This document shows positions 43,696 through 52,760 of a stretch of DNA of 64,000 bases, piece by piece. Under the pieces are notes generated by a model. It was not told the origin of the DNA. It did no database searches and saw only the letters and a list, made by a program, of their open reading frames with translations. The position numbers and the translations under genes were made by a program. The stretch is from Fodinicurvata sp. EGI_FJ10296. Its GTDB lineage: Bacteria; Pseudomonadota; Alphaproteobacteria; DSM-16000; Inquilinaceae. Numbering within the stretch: the stretch's first letter is position 1; each line of letters starts with the position of its first letter. The stretch is from the NCBI RefSeq assembly GCF_040712075.1, contig NZ_JBFCVL010000012.1, forward strand, positions 1 through 64,000, given 5' to 3'.

Positions 43696-44460
43696 ATGCC
43701 GCTTCCCGTGACACCATCCTTCCGCCTTGAAGGCCGCCGCGCCATCGTTACCGGTGCCTCCTCGGGCATCGGGCTGGGCTGCGCCACCGCTCTGGCAGAG
43801 GCCGGGGCCGAAGTGACGATGATCGCTCGCGGCGCCTCCCGGCTGAAGGACGCGTGCGCGCAGATCCGGGATATCGGCGGGCAGTCCGGATACGAAGTGC
43901 TCGACATTACCGACACGGCGGCGCTGCGCGCGTTGGTACAGCGCGACGGTCCGTTCGACATTCTCGTCAATGCCGCCGGTCTGGCCCGCCACAGCCCCGC
44001 AGTCGATACGACGGAGGACGATTTCGACGTCGTCACGGGCGTCAATGTGAAAGCCGCCTATTTCGCCGCCCAGTTCGTGGCACAGGGGTTGATCGCGGCG
44101 GGCAGGCCTGGCTCGATCATTCAGATCTCCAGCCAGATGGGGCATGTCGGCGGCATCGACCGCGCGGTCTATTGCGCAAGCAAACACGCGGTCGAAGGGA
44201 TGACCAAGGCCATGGCCATCGAATGGGGGCCTCATGGCATTCGGGTCAACACGATCTGCCCGACCTTCATTCTTACGCCACTGTCCAAGCCCACATTCGA
44301 CAATCCGGAGCGTCGCGCCTGGATCGAAAGCAGGATCAAGCTGAACCGCGTCGGACACATCGAGGATATCATGGGGGCCGTGCTCTATCTGGCGTCCGAT
44401 GCCTCTGCTCTCGTCACGGGCACCGCGCTCAAGGTTGATGGCGGGTGGACAGCGGAATGA
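43696..44460 (+). CDS. SDR-family oxidoreductase
   Basis: A 254-residue short-chain dehydrogenase with the NAD motif TGASSGIGLGCATALAEAGAE (given as TGxxxGIG, near 20), NAAG (near 92), Ser in IIQISSQMGHVGG and the YxxxK pair in YCASKHAVEG (near 157). It should oxidise or reduce a hydroxy acid in the module's pathway. Its stop overlaps the start of the LacI gene (ATGA at 44457-44460). Confidence 0.92.
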   Translation: MPLPVTPSFRLEGRRAIVTGASSGIGLGCATALAEAGAEVTMIARGASRLKDACAQIRDIGGQSGYEVLDITDTAALRALVQRDGPFDILVNAAGLARHSPAVDTTEDDFDVVTGVNVKAAYFAAQFVAQGLIAAGRPGSIIQISSQMGHVGGIDRAVYCASKHAVEGMTKAMAIEWGPHGIRVNTICPTFILTPLSKPTFDNPERRAWIESRIKLNRVGHIEDIMGAVLYLASDASALVTGTALKVDGGWTAE

Positions 44461-45491
44461 GTGGCGGAACGCGCATCACCGCAATGGATGTCGCCCGTCT
44501 GGCCGGTGTCAGCCAGTCCGCTGTCAGCCGATTCTTCACGCCCGGCGCCAGTGTCGCTCCGGCCACGGCAGACAAGGTTCGCGCTGCGGCGACAAAGCTG
44601 GGCTATACCCCCAACCCGCTGGCCCGCGCGATGATCACTGGCAAGAGCCGGATAATAGGGCTGGTGGTAACCTATCTGGAAAACCAGTTCTACCCAGTGG
44701 CGATCGAACGGCTCAGCCATGCGCTGCAGGCGCAGGGTTATCACATACTGCTTTTCATGGCCTCCAACGCGCCGGGCGAACTGGATCGGCTGGTCACCAA
44801 TCTTCTGGCCTATCAGGTCGACGGCATCATCACGGCCTCGGTCGCCATCAGTAACGACGTGACCGTGCGCTGTGCCGACGCCGGTATCCCTTTGGTGATG
44901 TTCAATCGCGGCCAGCCTGGATCGGGTCTGTCCTCGGTGACGTCGGCCAACAGGGAAGGCGGGCGCAAGGTTGCCCGTTTTCTGATCGAAGGCGGGCATC
45001 AGCGCATTGCCCATATCAGTGGCTGGCAAGGCTCCAGCACGGGGCGCGACCGCCAGCAAGGGTTGATCGAAGGGTTGGCCGATCTCGGTGCATCGCCCAT
45101 CGCGATCATCGACGGGCACTACGACCGCGACGTTGCCGCCGCGGCAACCCGCGAGTTGATGGGCGCAAGCAAGCCTCCCGACGCGATTTTCGCCGGCAAC
45201 GATCACATGGCGTTTGCCGTGATCGACACGCTGAGGGCCATGGGCGTTGCCGTGCCGCAAGACGTGTCGGTGGTGGGCTATGACGATGTGCCCATCGCTG
45301 CCTGGCCCTCCTATGACCTCACGACGATGCGCCAGCCTGTCAATCGCATGGTCGAGGCGACTGTTGAAACGTTGATCAACCAAATTCAGGACCCGGACCG
45401 GCCGGTCCAGCAAATGGAGATCGACGCGCCGCTCATCATGCGCGGGTCGGCCCGACGCCCGGCCCCGAGCGCTGAAACTGAGGGCACATGA
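44457..45491 (+). CDS. LacI-family transcription regulator
   Basis: A 344-residue regulator: helix-turn-helix TAMDVARLAGVSQSAVSRFF (near 8), the hinge helix NPLARAMITGKSRIIGLVV, and a periplasmic-binding-like sensor domain (about 60-330) with the family end block VPQDVSVVGYDDVPIAAWPSY. It is encoded inside the module and overlaps genes on both sides by 4 bases, so it is expressed together with what it controls, typical of substrate induction. Confidence 0.92.
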   Translation: MSGGTRITAMDVARLAGVSQSAVSRFFTPGASVAPATADKVRAAATKLGYTPNPLARAMITGKSRIIGLVVTYLENQFYPVAIERLSHALQAQGYHILLFMASNAPGELDRLVTNLLAYQVDGIITASVAISNDVTVRCADAGIPLVMFNRGQPGSGLSSVTSANREGGRKVARFLIEGGHQRIAHISGWQGSSTGRDRQQGLIEGLADLGASPIAIIDGHYDRDVAAAATRELMGASKPPDAIFAGNDHMAFAVIDTLRAMGVAVPQDVSVVGYDDVPIAAWPSYDLTTMRQPVNRMVEATVETLINQIQDPDRPVQQMEIDAPLIMRGSARRPAPSAETEGT

Positions 45492-45583
45492 ATGACTGCG
45501 CCCTGAAATGGCAGAATCCCCATTGGCGGGAACAACGAAACCGCGATCTGGAAACAGGTCCTTTGCACACAGGTGAGATATGA
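45488..45583 (+). CDS. Candidate 31-residue small protein bridging lacI and the cupin gene
   Basis: The ATG at 45488 overlaps the lacI stop (ATGA), and the TGA at 45581-45583 overlaps the cupin start (ATGA). The frame fills the whole gap between the two genes without a stop. It encodes a hydrophilic peptide starting MNDCALKWQNPHWREQ and ending HTGEI, with two Trp and one Cys. GAGGG lies 3 bases before the ATG, rather close. No family is recognised. It may be a real small protein or simply a device that keeps ribosomes moving into the cupin gene; the double 4-base overlap is hard to explain by chance, but 31 codons are few. Confidence 0.45.
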   Translation: MNDCALKWQNPHWREQRNRDLETGPLHTGEI

Positions 45584-46548
45584 CCCCAGAGGAAATGGAA
45601 GCGCGCATTGTTCGCTACGGCGACCTGCAGCCCTGCAAGACCGCCTTCATCGACGCCCACACGCCGGGCAGCGATCGGAAGGAAAATTTCACCATCATCG
45701 GGGGCGGCGTGTCCGAATCCCCTGATCAGCATGTCCATATCCACGAGACGCCCGGCTTCAATATCGGCGCGGCAGGCCAGCCGCCGAACTGCCGCAACTC
45801 GCTGCATTCACACCGCACGGCCGAAGTGTTCTTCGTGCTCAAGGGCCGCTGGCGCTTTTTCTGGGGACGCTGGGGCAATGCGGGCGAAGTTGTGCTGGAA
45901 GAGGGCGATATCTTCAACATTCCCACCGGCATCTTTCGCGGCTTTGAAAACATCGGTACCGACTACGGCATGATCATGGCCATTCTCGGCGGCGACGATG
46001 CCGGCGGCGGCGTGATCTGGGCGCCACAGGTGATCGAGGATGCACGCGATCACGGCCTTGTACTGGGCGACAACGGCAAGCTCTATGACAGCAAGAAGGG
46101 CGAAAGCCTGCCTCAGGGCGTTAGCCCCAAACCCACCCTGACCGACGAAGAACTCAAGGCGTTTCCCGAGCCCACCACGGCGGATGTCGTTCCAAACTTC
46201 GTCGCCCGTTACCGGGACCTGATGGCGCTGTCGGACCACCAGCCCGCCCGGGTGATCGGCGCCGACGCAAAGCTGCGCGATCGCCCCGGTTTCGAGGTCG
46301 AGTTCCTGTCTCGCAATTCCGTCTCCGACACTGCCTATGCGACCGACAGTCACGAGATCCTGATGCCTGTGCGCGGGCATTGGCGGCTTTCATGGGACGG
46401 CGGCACAACAGCGTTGAACCCCGGTGACACAGCCGCCATTCCGCCGGGATTGCCGCACAGCCTGGCTCCGGCGATGACCGGCGAATCCAGCCTTTATCGG
46501 ATACGTAACACGGCCGATCCGGCAGGTCTTACGGGCCGTCTGACGTGA
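45580..46548 (+). CDS. Double-cupin protein
   Basis: A 322-residue bicupin. Cupin 1 (about 45-140) has HVHIHETPGF and SLHSHRTAEVFFVLKGRWRFFWG followed by VVLEEGDIFNIPTGIFRGFEN. Cupin 2 (about 235-310) has FLSRNSVSDTAYATDSHEIL and MPVRGHWRLSW with NPGDTAAIPPGLPHSL. Metal-binding His residues are present in the first domain and fewer in the second. Such proteins can be dioxygenases, isomerases or sensors; no specific role can be assigned. AGGTGAG precedes the start. Confidence 0.82.
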   Translation: MTPEEMEARIVRYGDLQPCKTAFIDAHTPGSDRKENFTIIGGGVSESPDQHVHIHETPGFNIGAAGQPPNCRNSLHSHRTAEVFFVLKGRWRFFWGRWGNAGEVVLEEGDIFNIPTGIFRGFENIGTDYGMIMAILGGDDAGGGVIWAPQVIEDARDHGLVLGDNGKLYDSKKGESLPQGVSPKPTLTDEELKAFPEPTTADVVPNFVARYRDLMALSDHQPARVIGADAKLRDRPGFEVEFLSRNSVSDTAYATDSHEILMPVRGHWRLSWDGGTTALNPGDTAAIPPGLPHSLAPAMTGESSLYRIRNTADPAGLTGRLT

Positions 46549-46681
46549 CAATTCACAATCGAGCCGAAGCGCGGTTCTGAAGGCGGTCGTTATCGGGTCC
46601 GCCGGAATCCCGGCGGAAACGTCCGGCATTCAGCGGAACCGCTTCAACCGCGCTTTTTTGGGCCCATGAAGGAGAAACCAA

Positions 46682-47803
46682 ATGCCCATTCGCAGCACCC
46701 ATGTCGGTAGCCTGCCCCGCAGTCAGGACGTCGCTGATTTCCTTTTTGCGCGGGAACAGGGCAAGCCTTATGACACCGCCGCCTTCGATGCCTGCATGAC
46801 CGCCGCCGTGCTTGAGAATGTGCGTCGTCAGAAAGAGGTTGGCATCGATATCGTATCGGATGGCGAATGCTCCAAGATCAGCTACGCCACCTATGTCAAG
46901 GACCGCTACACCGGCTTTGACGGGGACAGCCCGCGCAATGCGCCGGCCGACCTGAAGATGTTCCCGAGCTTCCTGGACCGGATCGCCAAATCCGGCGGAA
47001 CGCCAAGCTATGCGCGCCCGCAATGCGTCGGGCCTGTTGAAAGCAAGAGCACTTCGGATCTGCAAAAGGACATCGCCAACCTCACAGCGGCCATGACAAC
47101 CCATGGGGTCAGCGACGGGTTCATGAATGCAGCCTCACCCGGCGTGATCTCGTTGTTTCTGGAAAACACCTACTACAAGGACCGCGAAACCTATCTCTTC
47201 GCGCTCGCCGATGCGATGCGCGATGAATATCGCACCATTCTCGATGCCGGGCTGATGCTGCAACTGGATTGCCCCGATCTGGCGTTGTCGCGGCATATGC
47301 TGTTTACGGATCTCAGCGACGCGGAATTCGTGAAGATCGCGCGCACCCATGTCGATGCGCTGACCCACGCACTTGACGGTTTGCCGAAAGATCGTGTGCG
47401 CCTGCACATCTGCTGGGGCAATTACGAGGGGCCGCATTGCTGCGATATCGAGATGGCCGCCGTCTTCCCCATGCTGATGGCGGTTCCTGCGCGCTATGTG
47501 CTGTTCGAGACCGCCAATCCGCGCCACCGGCATGAATGGCGGTTGTTCCGCGATCGCGCGGCCGAGATCCCCGACGACAAGGTTCTGGTGCCGGGCGCGG
47601 TGGACACGACCAGCAACTTCATCGAACACCCGGATGTGGTGGCCGAGCAATTGCAGCATTTCGTCGATATCGTCGGCCCGGACCGGGTGATCGCCAGCAG
47701 CGATTGCGGCTTCGGCACATTTGCCGGATTCGGCGCGGTGGACCCGGAAATCGCGTGGGCAAAGCTGGCCACCCTGGCCGAAGGCGCACGACGCGTGAAA
47801 TGA
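46682..47803 (+). CDS. Stand-alone MetE-like (cobalamin-independent methionine synthase carboxyl-domain) protein
   Basis: A 373-residue protein that matches only the catalytic carboxyl half of MetE. The zinc site is complete: RLHICWGN (His and Cys, near 240), YVLFETANPRHRHEW (Glu, near 277) and IASSDCGFGTFAG (Cys, near 341). The start RSTHVGSLPRSQDV is typical. The amino-terminal half of MetE is missing, so it is unlikely to make methionine from methyltetrahydrofolate. Related single-domain enzymes move alkyl groups to or from thiols, such as epoxyalkane:coenzyme M transferase. In a catabolic module it may demethylate or dealkylate the substrate. Its stop overlaps the next start (ATGA). Confidence 0.82.
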   Translation: MPIRSTHVGSLPRSQDVADFLFAREQGKPYDTAAFDACMTAAVLENVRRQKEVGIDIVSDGECSKISYATYVKDRYTGFDGDSPRNAPADLKMFPSFLDRIAKSGGTPSYARPQCVGPVESKSTSDLQKDIANLTAAMTTHGVSDGFMNAASPGVISLFLENTYYKDRETYLFALADAMRDEYRTILDAGLMLQLDCPDLALSRHMLFTDLSDAEFVKIARTHVDALTHALDGLPKDRVRLHICWGNYEGPHCCDIEMAAVFPMLMAVPARYVLFETANPRHRHEWRLFRDRAAEIPDDKVLVPGAVDTTSNFIEHPDVVAEQLQHFVDIVGPDRVIASSDCGFGTFAGFGAVDPEIAWAKLATLAEGARRVK

Positions 47804-48486
47804 CACCGCTTGTCCTGATCCCCGGCATGATGTGCGACGCCCGGATGTGGGGCGATATCCCCACCCATCTGCCCGCCCTTGTGCATCATGCGCTGCCAAC
47901 GGGCGCGGACAGCATGGCCGGGCTCGCCGCGCGGATTCTGCACGACGCTCCCGATCGGTTCGCATTGGCCGGGTTGTCGATGGGCGGGATCGTGGCGATG
48001 GAAATGCTGGCTCAGGCGGCAGACCGCATCACGCGGCTGGCGCTTCTGGACACCAACCCCTGCGCCGAAGCCTCCGCCGTCCAGTCGCGTCGCGGGCCCC
48101 AGATCGACCGCGCGCTGTCGGGCGGCCTGGACCATGTCATGCGCGATGAAATGAAGCCGAACTATCTGGCCGAGGGGCCGCAGCGGGGCCCAATCCTCGA
48201 TCTGTGCATGGACATGGCGCTTGCCGTCGGCCCTCAGGTTTTTCGCGACCAGTCCGTCGCCTTGCGCGACCGTGCCGACCGCCAGCAGGCGCTGGCGGCC
48301 TTCAAGGGTCCCGCGCTTGTGCTGATGGGCGAAGACGACCGACTCTGCCCCCGCGACCGGCACGAACGCATGCATGCGCTCATGCCGCAATCACGCTTCG
48401 TCATGGTGCCGGGGGCGGGCCATCTACCCCCACTCGAACAACCTCAGGCGACGGAACAAGCGCTGCGTCACTGGCTGGAGGAATAA
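47800..48486 (+). CDS. Alpha/beta hydrolase
   Basis: A 228-residue hydrolase with a small cap. The catalytic triad is visible: nucleophile in LAGLSMGGIVAM (near 67), Asp in LMGEDDRLCPRD (near 178), His in VPGAGHLPPLEQP (near 207). It could open a lactone or cleave an ester or thioester formed in the pathway. Start overlaps the MetE-like stop by 4 bases; it ends directly against the RraA-like gene. Confidence 0.88.
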   Translation: MTPLVLIPGMMCDARMWGDIPTHLPALVHHALPTGADSMAGLAARILHDAPDRFALAGLSMGGIVAMEMLAQAADRITRLALLDTNPCAEASAVQSRRGPQIDRALSGGLDHVMRDEMKPNYLAEGPQRGPILDLCMDMALAVGPQVFRDQSVALRDRADRQQALAAFKGPALVLMGEDDRLCPRDRHERMHALMPQSRFVMVPGAGHLPPLEQPQATEQALRHWLEE

Positions 48487-49179
48487 ATGGACCAGACCCT
48501 TTTGGCCCTGTTGAGCAAGGTCGATACCCCGACCGTCTGCAACGCCATCGAGACCGTTCAGGGCCGCCGCGGCTTTGCCGGCTTCACCCGCGGCACCATG
48601 ATCTGTACGCAACCGGGCACCGCTGTCGTGGGCTATGCCGCCACGGCTCGTATCGCCGCGCTTGCCCCATCTACCGAGCCGCCGGAAGTCATCCGCGCGC
48701 GTCGCATGGCCTATTACAAGGCTATGCATGACGCGCCGAAGCCGTCGGTTGCGGTCGTCGAGGATCTGGATTTTCCCAATTGTATCGGTGCTTACTGGGG
48801 CGAAATCAACGCGACGGTGCACAAGGGTTTCGGCATGGCCGGGGCGCTGACAAATGGTGTCGTACGCGATCTGGCCGATCACCCCGAGGGCTTTCCGGTC
48901 ATTGCGGGCAGCATCGGCCCCAGCCATGGCCATGTGCATGTCACGGAGCTGGGCACGCAGGTGCGTGTCTTTGGGCTGCATGTCGCGCAAGGCGATCTGA
49001 TCCATGCCGACCGCCATGGTGCGTTGGTCGTCCCGCCGGATGTCGTTCCGGCCCTTGCCGAAGGCATCGACAAGCTGTTGAGCACGGAAAAGATAATTCT
49101 GGACGCCGCGCGCCGCCCGGATTTCGACTTCGCTGCATTCGAAGCGGCCTGGGCCGCGTTCGAAAAGGCACGCACCTGA
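48487..49179 (+). CDS. RraA-family protein (HMG/CHA aldolase-like)
   Basis: A 230-residue member of the RraA/4-hydroxy-4-methyl-2-oxoglutarate aldolase family. The active-site pattern is visible in GEINATVHKGFGMAGALTNG and VVRDLADH (the G-x20-R-D type motif, near 101-125), then GVVVPP-like ALVVPPDVV. Catabolic members split 4-hydroxy-2-oxo acids into pyruvate plus a second oxo acid or decarboxylate oxaloacetate. As the last gene it could deliver pyruvate or a similar end product. The ATG follows the hydrolase stop immediately. Confidence 0.85.
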   Translation: MDQTLLALLSKVDTPTVCNAIETVQGRRGFAGFTRGTMICTQPGTAVVGYAATARIAALAPSTEPPEVIRARRMAYYKAMHDAPKPSVAVVEDLDFPNCIGAYWGEINATVHKGFGMAGALTNGVVRDLADHPEGFPVIAGSIGPSHGHVHVTELGTQVRVFGLHVAQGDLIHADRHGALVVPPDVVPALAEGIDKLLSTEKIILDAARRPDFDFAAFEAAWAAFEKART

Positions 49180-49237
49180 CACCAACCCGCGCTGCCATTG
49201 CCGGCCGTCGCATGTCAATCAATCGTCCCGGCGCAGC

Positions 49238-49272
49238 CGATCGGCCCCGGCATGGCAACCCGGGGCCGATCG
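49238..49272. terminator. Bidirectional hairpin between converging genes
   Basis: CGATCGGCCCCGG (49238-49250) and CCGGGGCCGATCG (49260-49272) pair perfectly over 13 bases around a 9-base loop. It lies between the RraA-like gene (plus) and the OmpA-family gene (minus), both pointing at it. There is no T run, but the position is that of a shared terminator. Confidence 0.6.
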
Positions 49273-49291
49273 TCAATGAGCCCGCCGGTTC

Positions 49292-51313
49292 CTAGCGCAG
49301 CAATTCGGTGATCCGTCGCACGGCGACGCGCCGGTTCTCCCGCGATGGGCCGAGGGTCGGCACCACCAGATCCTGCTCGCCATAACCCTGCGTGATCAGG
49401 TTTTCCGGCGGCACCTCATAGAATTCCGTCAACAACGACGCCACGGTGTCGGCCCGCCGGTCCGACAAGGTCAGATTATAGAGATCGGGGCCAACGGCGT
49501 CGGTATGGCCCTCGATCAGGAAGACCTCGTCCGGGTTGCGGTCGATAAGGTCGGCCAGCGTCTGCCCGATCTCATCCAGCGCCCGCACCTCGCTCGCGCC
49601 CAGTTCGGCACTGTTGGTGGCGAAGGTGACGGTGTCGAGTTCCAGGCTGGGGGCCAGCCACCGAAGCCGCTCGTTCTCGCGGATCTGGCGGAGCGAGTAG
49701 GCCTGTTCATGATCGCGTATCGGCGGCGCGGTCAACAGCGACCGAATATCAGCCTGCGACGACTGGCTGAGAGACTGCGAGACCCGTTCCTCGCGCCGGA
49801 GCCACGGCAGGTCTTCATCAATCGTCTCTACGGAAACGTCGGTGTCCCTCTCGTCGAACAGGACCACTTCGTCGCCGTTCGGCAGCCGACGGACACGCCG
49901 AACCGGATTTCCGCCAGCGTCCCGCAGGGTAATGACCTCGATCCCGTCAGGATAGGTCACGGTCACCCGGCTCCGGCCCTCGGCCAATTCCTCCACTGAT
50001 ACGGTACTGCCATCGGTGAGCAGCCGCTCGGTCTCGTCCTTACGCACGATCAACCGATCGTCCTGCTGGATGACCACACGATCATCATCCTGCGTAATCA
50101 ACCGGCCGCCGAGTTCAGGAATCAGCGCACCAACGGCCCATCCTGCCGCACCAATGCCCAGCATGCGGATCAGTTCGTCGCGGTCACTGTCCTGCTCTTC
50201 CTCGGATTCCCCGGTCTCCTCGGCCGCCGCAGCCTCCTCGGCCTGACGCGCCAGCGCTTCCTCGACCGCACGCTCGATCGACTCCTGCTGCGCCTGTTCC
50301 AGCTCTTCCTCGCTCAGCGTCTCGGCGCTTCGCGCCGCCGCTTCGGCTTCGGCCTCGGTATCGGTATCGGAAGCCGCTTCGGTTTCTTCGGCTTCGACTG
50401 TTGCCTCGGTCTCGGCTTCAACCGTTGCCTCGGTTTCCTGCGTTTCGATGACCGCATCTTCATCGGCCTCGACAGCGGTTTCTTCCGCTTCCTCCGCCTG
50501 CGTTTCCTCTTCAGAGGCAGTCTCCGGGTCCGCTTCAGGATCCGTCACCGGCTCGTCGGCATCCTGGCTTTCGACCGGCTCATCGGCGCCGGTTGCCGTC
50601 GTTTCCGCCGCCGCGTCGGATTCATCCACCGCAGCATCAGTTTCTACACCGGTCGTTTCGCCGTCTTCAGCCGGTGCGTCAGGCTCTATCTCTGATGGTT
50701 CCGTTCCGGACTCCTCAACAGCCGTCGGCTCCTGCGTCTCAGGCTCAGCGTCGGCTTCTGGTTCCGACCCCGCTTCGGCTTCAGGCTCGGGCTCTGGTTC
50801 CGGCTCCGCTTCGGCCTCGGGCTCGGGCTCTGGTTCCGGCTCCGCTTCGGCCTCGGGCTCGGGTGCTGGTTCCGGCTCGGGTTCAGGCTCCGCTTCAGCC
50901 TCGGGTTCGGGCGCTGGTTCCGGCTCGGGTTCAGGCTCCGCTTCAGCCTCGGGTTCGGGCGCTGGTTCCGGCTCGGGTTCAGGCTCCGCTTCGGCCTCGG
51001 GCTCGGATTCGGGCGCGGGCTCTTGCGCAGCCTCCAGCGCGGCCGCTTCGGCTTCGGCCTCCGCCAGTGCGGCCGAAGCTGCCTCAAGCTCGGCTTCGGC
51101 AGCCTCTACATCGCCGCCTTCGGCCTGGGCGCGTTCGAGAGCCGTCCGGGCCGTTTCGACACGCGCACGCAGTTCCGTGACCGCTGTGATCGCCGATTCC
51201 ATTGCAGCAGCATCATCCGTCGCCGCAACCGCCTCATTCACGGTTCCGCCGCTAACGGCCAGTACCAGCGAAAGTGCGGCGCCGCTCAGGAGCATCGAGT
51301 GGAAACGTCTCAT
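49292..51313 (-). CDS. OmpA-family outer-membrane protein with long acidic Pro/Glu/Ala repeats
   Basis: A 673-residue exported protein. Order: signal peptide (1-30), coiled-coil helix rich in Glu and Ala (about 34-95), a very acidic spacer (about 96-375) with tandem 12- and 16-residue repeats of Glu-Pro/Glu-Ala, one hydrophobic glycine-rich segment (about 392-412, [18 protein letters not shown]), a beta-rich region (about 413-500), and a carboxyl OmpA peptidoglycan-binding domain (about 560-673: [23 protein letters not shown], here in parts). The spacer may span the periplasm or reach outside. Related proteins are common in alphaproteobacteria. Repeat number is likely to vary between strains. 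Confidence 0.85.
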   Translation of the reverse strand: MRRFHSMLLSGAALSLVLAVSGGTVNEAVAATDDAAAMESAITAVTELRARVETARTALERAQAEGGDVEAAEAELEAASAALAEAEAEAAALEAAQEPAPESEPEAEAEPEPEPEPAPEPEAEAEPEPEPEPAPEPEAEAEPEPEPEPAPEPEAEAEPEPEPEPEAEAEPEPEPEPEAEAGSEPEADAEPETQEPTAVEESGTEPSEIEPDAPAEDGETTGVETDAAVDESDAAAETTATGADEPVESQDADEPVTDPEADPETASEEETQAEEAEETAVEADEDAVIETQETEATVEAETEATVEAEETEAASDTDTEAEAEAAARSAETLSEEELEQAQQESIERAVEEALARQAEEAAAAEETGESEEEQDSDRDELIRMLGIGAAGWAVGALIPELGGRLITQDDDRVVIQQDDRLIVRKDETERLLTDGSTVSVEELAEGRSRVTVTYPDGIEVITLRDAGGNPVRRVRRLPNGDEVVLFDERDTDVSVETIDEDLPWLRREERVSQSLSQSSQADIRSLLTAPPIRDHEQAYSLRQIRENERLRWLAPSLELDTVTFATNSAELGASEVRALDEIGQTLADLIDRNPDEVFLIEGHTDAVGPDLYNLTLSDRRADTVASLLTEFYEVPPENLITQGYGEQDLVVPTLGPSRENRRVAVRRITELLR
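50802..51013 (-). repeat. Tandem 36/48-base coding repeats in the OmpA-family gene
   Basis: Three nearly identical 48-base units (50838-50885, 50886-50933, 50934-50981) encode 16-residue blocks of the type [16 protein letters not shown]. They are flanked by 36-base units encoding [12 protein letters not shown]. The units stay in frame, so changes in copy number would alter protein length without breaking it. Confidence 0.8.
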
Positions 51314-51433
51314 CGGTCATTCCTTTACGTGCTTTGTCGGTTCATTGAATAAGAAACGCTTTCACAGGCCAAACGTTCCCACAGCGCCGATTGAACGCCG
51401 CGTGCAGGGGCGGGGAGGTTTCTGGCCCGAGGG

Positions 51434-52105
51434 TCAGCACGTCGTATAAATTCCGTCGACATAGACATCGGAGCAGATGATGCCACCCCAGTGATAGCCA
51501 TCACCGATGGCGGTGCGGACATAAAACCAGGGGAAATCGAGGTAATAAAAGCCGCTGTCTTCCATGATATCCAGATAGTCGCCGTCGGCCAGCATACCCA
51601 GCGATCTGTACTCAGTGCCGGGTCCGGCACGCAGATGTCCGCCATAGGAATAGCCCTGCGAAAGCATATACGGCTGGGAGTATCCCCGGCTTTGCTCCTC
51701 GTAATATTCGCGCTCCATCTCTACGGCAGCCTGGAAATCGCCCTCGCATTGCTGTGGCACCCGGCTCCACCCCTGAACGGTCAGACAGTCCGTAATCGAT
51801 TGGCCGGAACCGCACATGTTTGTCATAGCCGCGGCACAATAGTCTTCGCCCTGGGCGTAAAAATCGCCTGGCCGTTCATTGTAGTGACGCTCGGTTTCGA
51901 GCATCGACTGAACATCTCCAATACATTCGTTGGGAATGTTGTTCCAGTTCTGCTGATCGCTGAAGCACATATCCAGATTGGCGACGCCGCACAGCGCCGT
52001 GACCGCCCCTTCGCAAAACCCGGTTTTCGACTGCGCCCAACCCACATTGGCGCCGAGAATACAGACACCCGCAACAATTACCGTTGCGGCCAGAGACCTT
52101 TTCAT
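51434..52105 (-). CDS. Secreted Cys-rich protein with carboxyl SH3-like domain
   Basis: A 223-residue exported protein with a signal peptide (1-24, ending NVGWAQ). Two Cys-bearing repeats follow: CEGAVTALCGVANLDMC (near 31) and CAAAMTNMCGSGQSITDC (near 90), each followed by a second segment with a lone Cys (IPNEC, VPQQC); they probably form disulfides in the periplasm. The carboxyl end (about 155-215) has the bacterial SH3 pattern GGHLRAGPGTEYRSLGML, then DFPWFYVRTAIGDGYHWGG. A cell-wall or envelope binding role is likely. I recognise no named family for the repeats. Confidence 0.7.
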   Translation of the reverse strand: MKRSLAATVIVAGVCILGANVGWAQSKTGFCEGAVTALCGVANLDMCFSDQQNWNNIPNECIGDVQSMLETERHYNERPGDFYAQGEDYCAAAMTNMCGSGQSITDCLTVQGWSRVPQQCEGDFQAAVEMEREYYEEQSRGYSQPYMLSQGYSYGGHLRAGPGTEYRSLGMLADGDYLDIMEDSGFYYLDFPWFYVRTAIGDGYHWGGIICSDVYVDGIYTTC

Positions 52106-52286
52106 TCCGAATTTGTTCCTTATTATTTTCCGACAAGAACCTGCCGACTGGCGTTATAAAATTATCCTGCCATGGATAGATAGGCAGAGATTCAAGCGGA
52201 TTCATGGCAACGAACAGGCCGCGCGAAAGGTCCTCGGATCAGGCTGGACGAGCGCACCGACGACGCCGGAGCGCTCAAGTCCCCCT

Positions 52287-52760
52287 TCAGTGCCCCTGCC
52301 GCCGCAGCCGATTGACGGCCAGATCCATCGCCGACAGGAAACTCGACCGATCGCGTGGCGAGAAAGGTTTTGGCCCGCCGGTCACCTCGCCGGCTTCGCG
52401 CAGATCGGCCATCAGGTTACGGGTCGCCAGGGCCATGCCGATCGACTGTTCGCTGAAATGCTTTCCGGTCGGACCGATCACGGTCGCACCGGCCCCGACA
52501 CAGCGGCTGGCCAGCGGAACATCGGCCGTGACCACGATCGCGCCGGGACGCGCGCGCTCGGCGATCCAGTCGTCGGCGGCATCGAAGCCGTCGCTCACCA
52601 GCACGCTGTTGAACAGCGGATTGCGGGGCACGGCGATATAGCTGTTGGCGACCACATGCACCGGCAACGAATACCGCTCGGCGACGCGGTATATTTCCGC
52701 CTTTACCGGACAGGCATCCGCATCGACAAAGACGATGATCGGCTGGGTCTCTGACGTCAT
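52287..52760 (-). CDS. YaiI/YqxD-family (DUF188) protein
   Basis: A 157-residue protein of the widespread DUF188 family with a PIN-like fold: [22 protein letters not shown] (near 8), [30 protein letters not shown] (near 55) and [20 protein letters not shown] (near 127), all given as landmarks. Conserved Asp residues suggest metal binding and a nuclease-like role, unproven. Its start overlaps the stop of the broken alpha/beta hydrolase gene (52757-52760), a relic of translational coupling. Confidence 0.9.
   Translation of the reverse strand: MTSETQPIIVFVDADACPVKAEIYRVAERYSLPVHVVANSYIAVPRNPLFNSVLVSDGFDAADDWIAERARPGAIVVTADVPLASRCVGAGATVIGPTGKHFSEQSIGMALATRNLMADLREAGEVTGGPKPFSPRDRSSFLSAMDLAVNRLRRQGH

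Noticed and set aside
50802-51013. Regularly repeated units that could suggest a CRISPR array
   Set aside because: The repeats are directly adjacent without unique spacers, keep the reading frame and encode Glu/Pro/Ala blocks of the OmpA-family protein.
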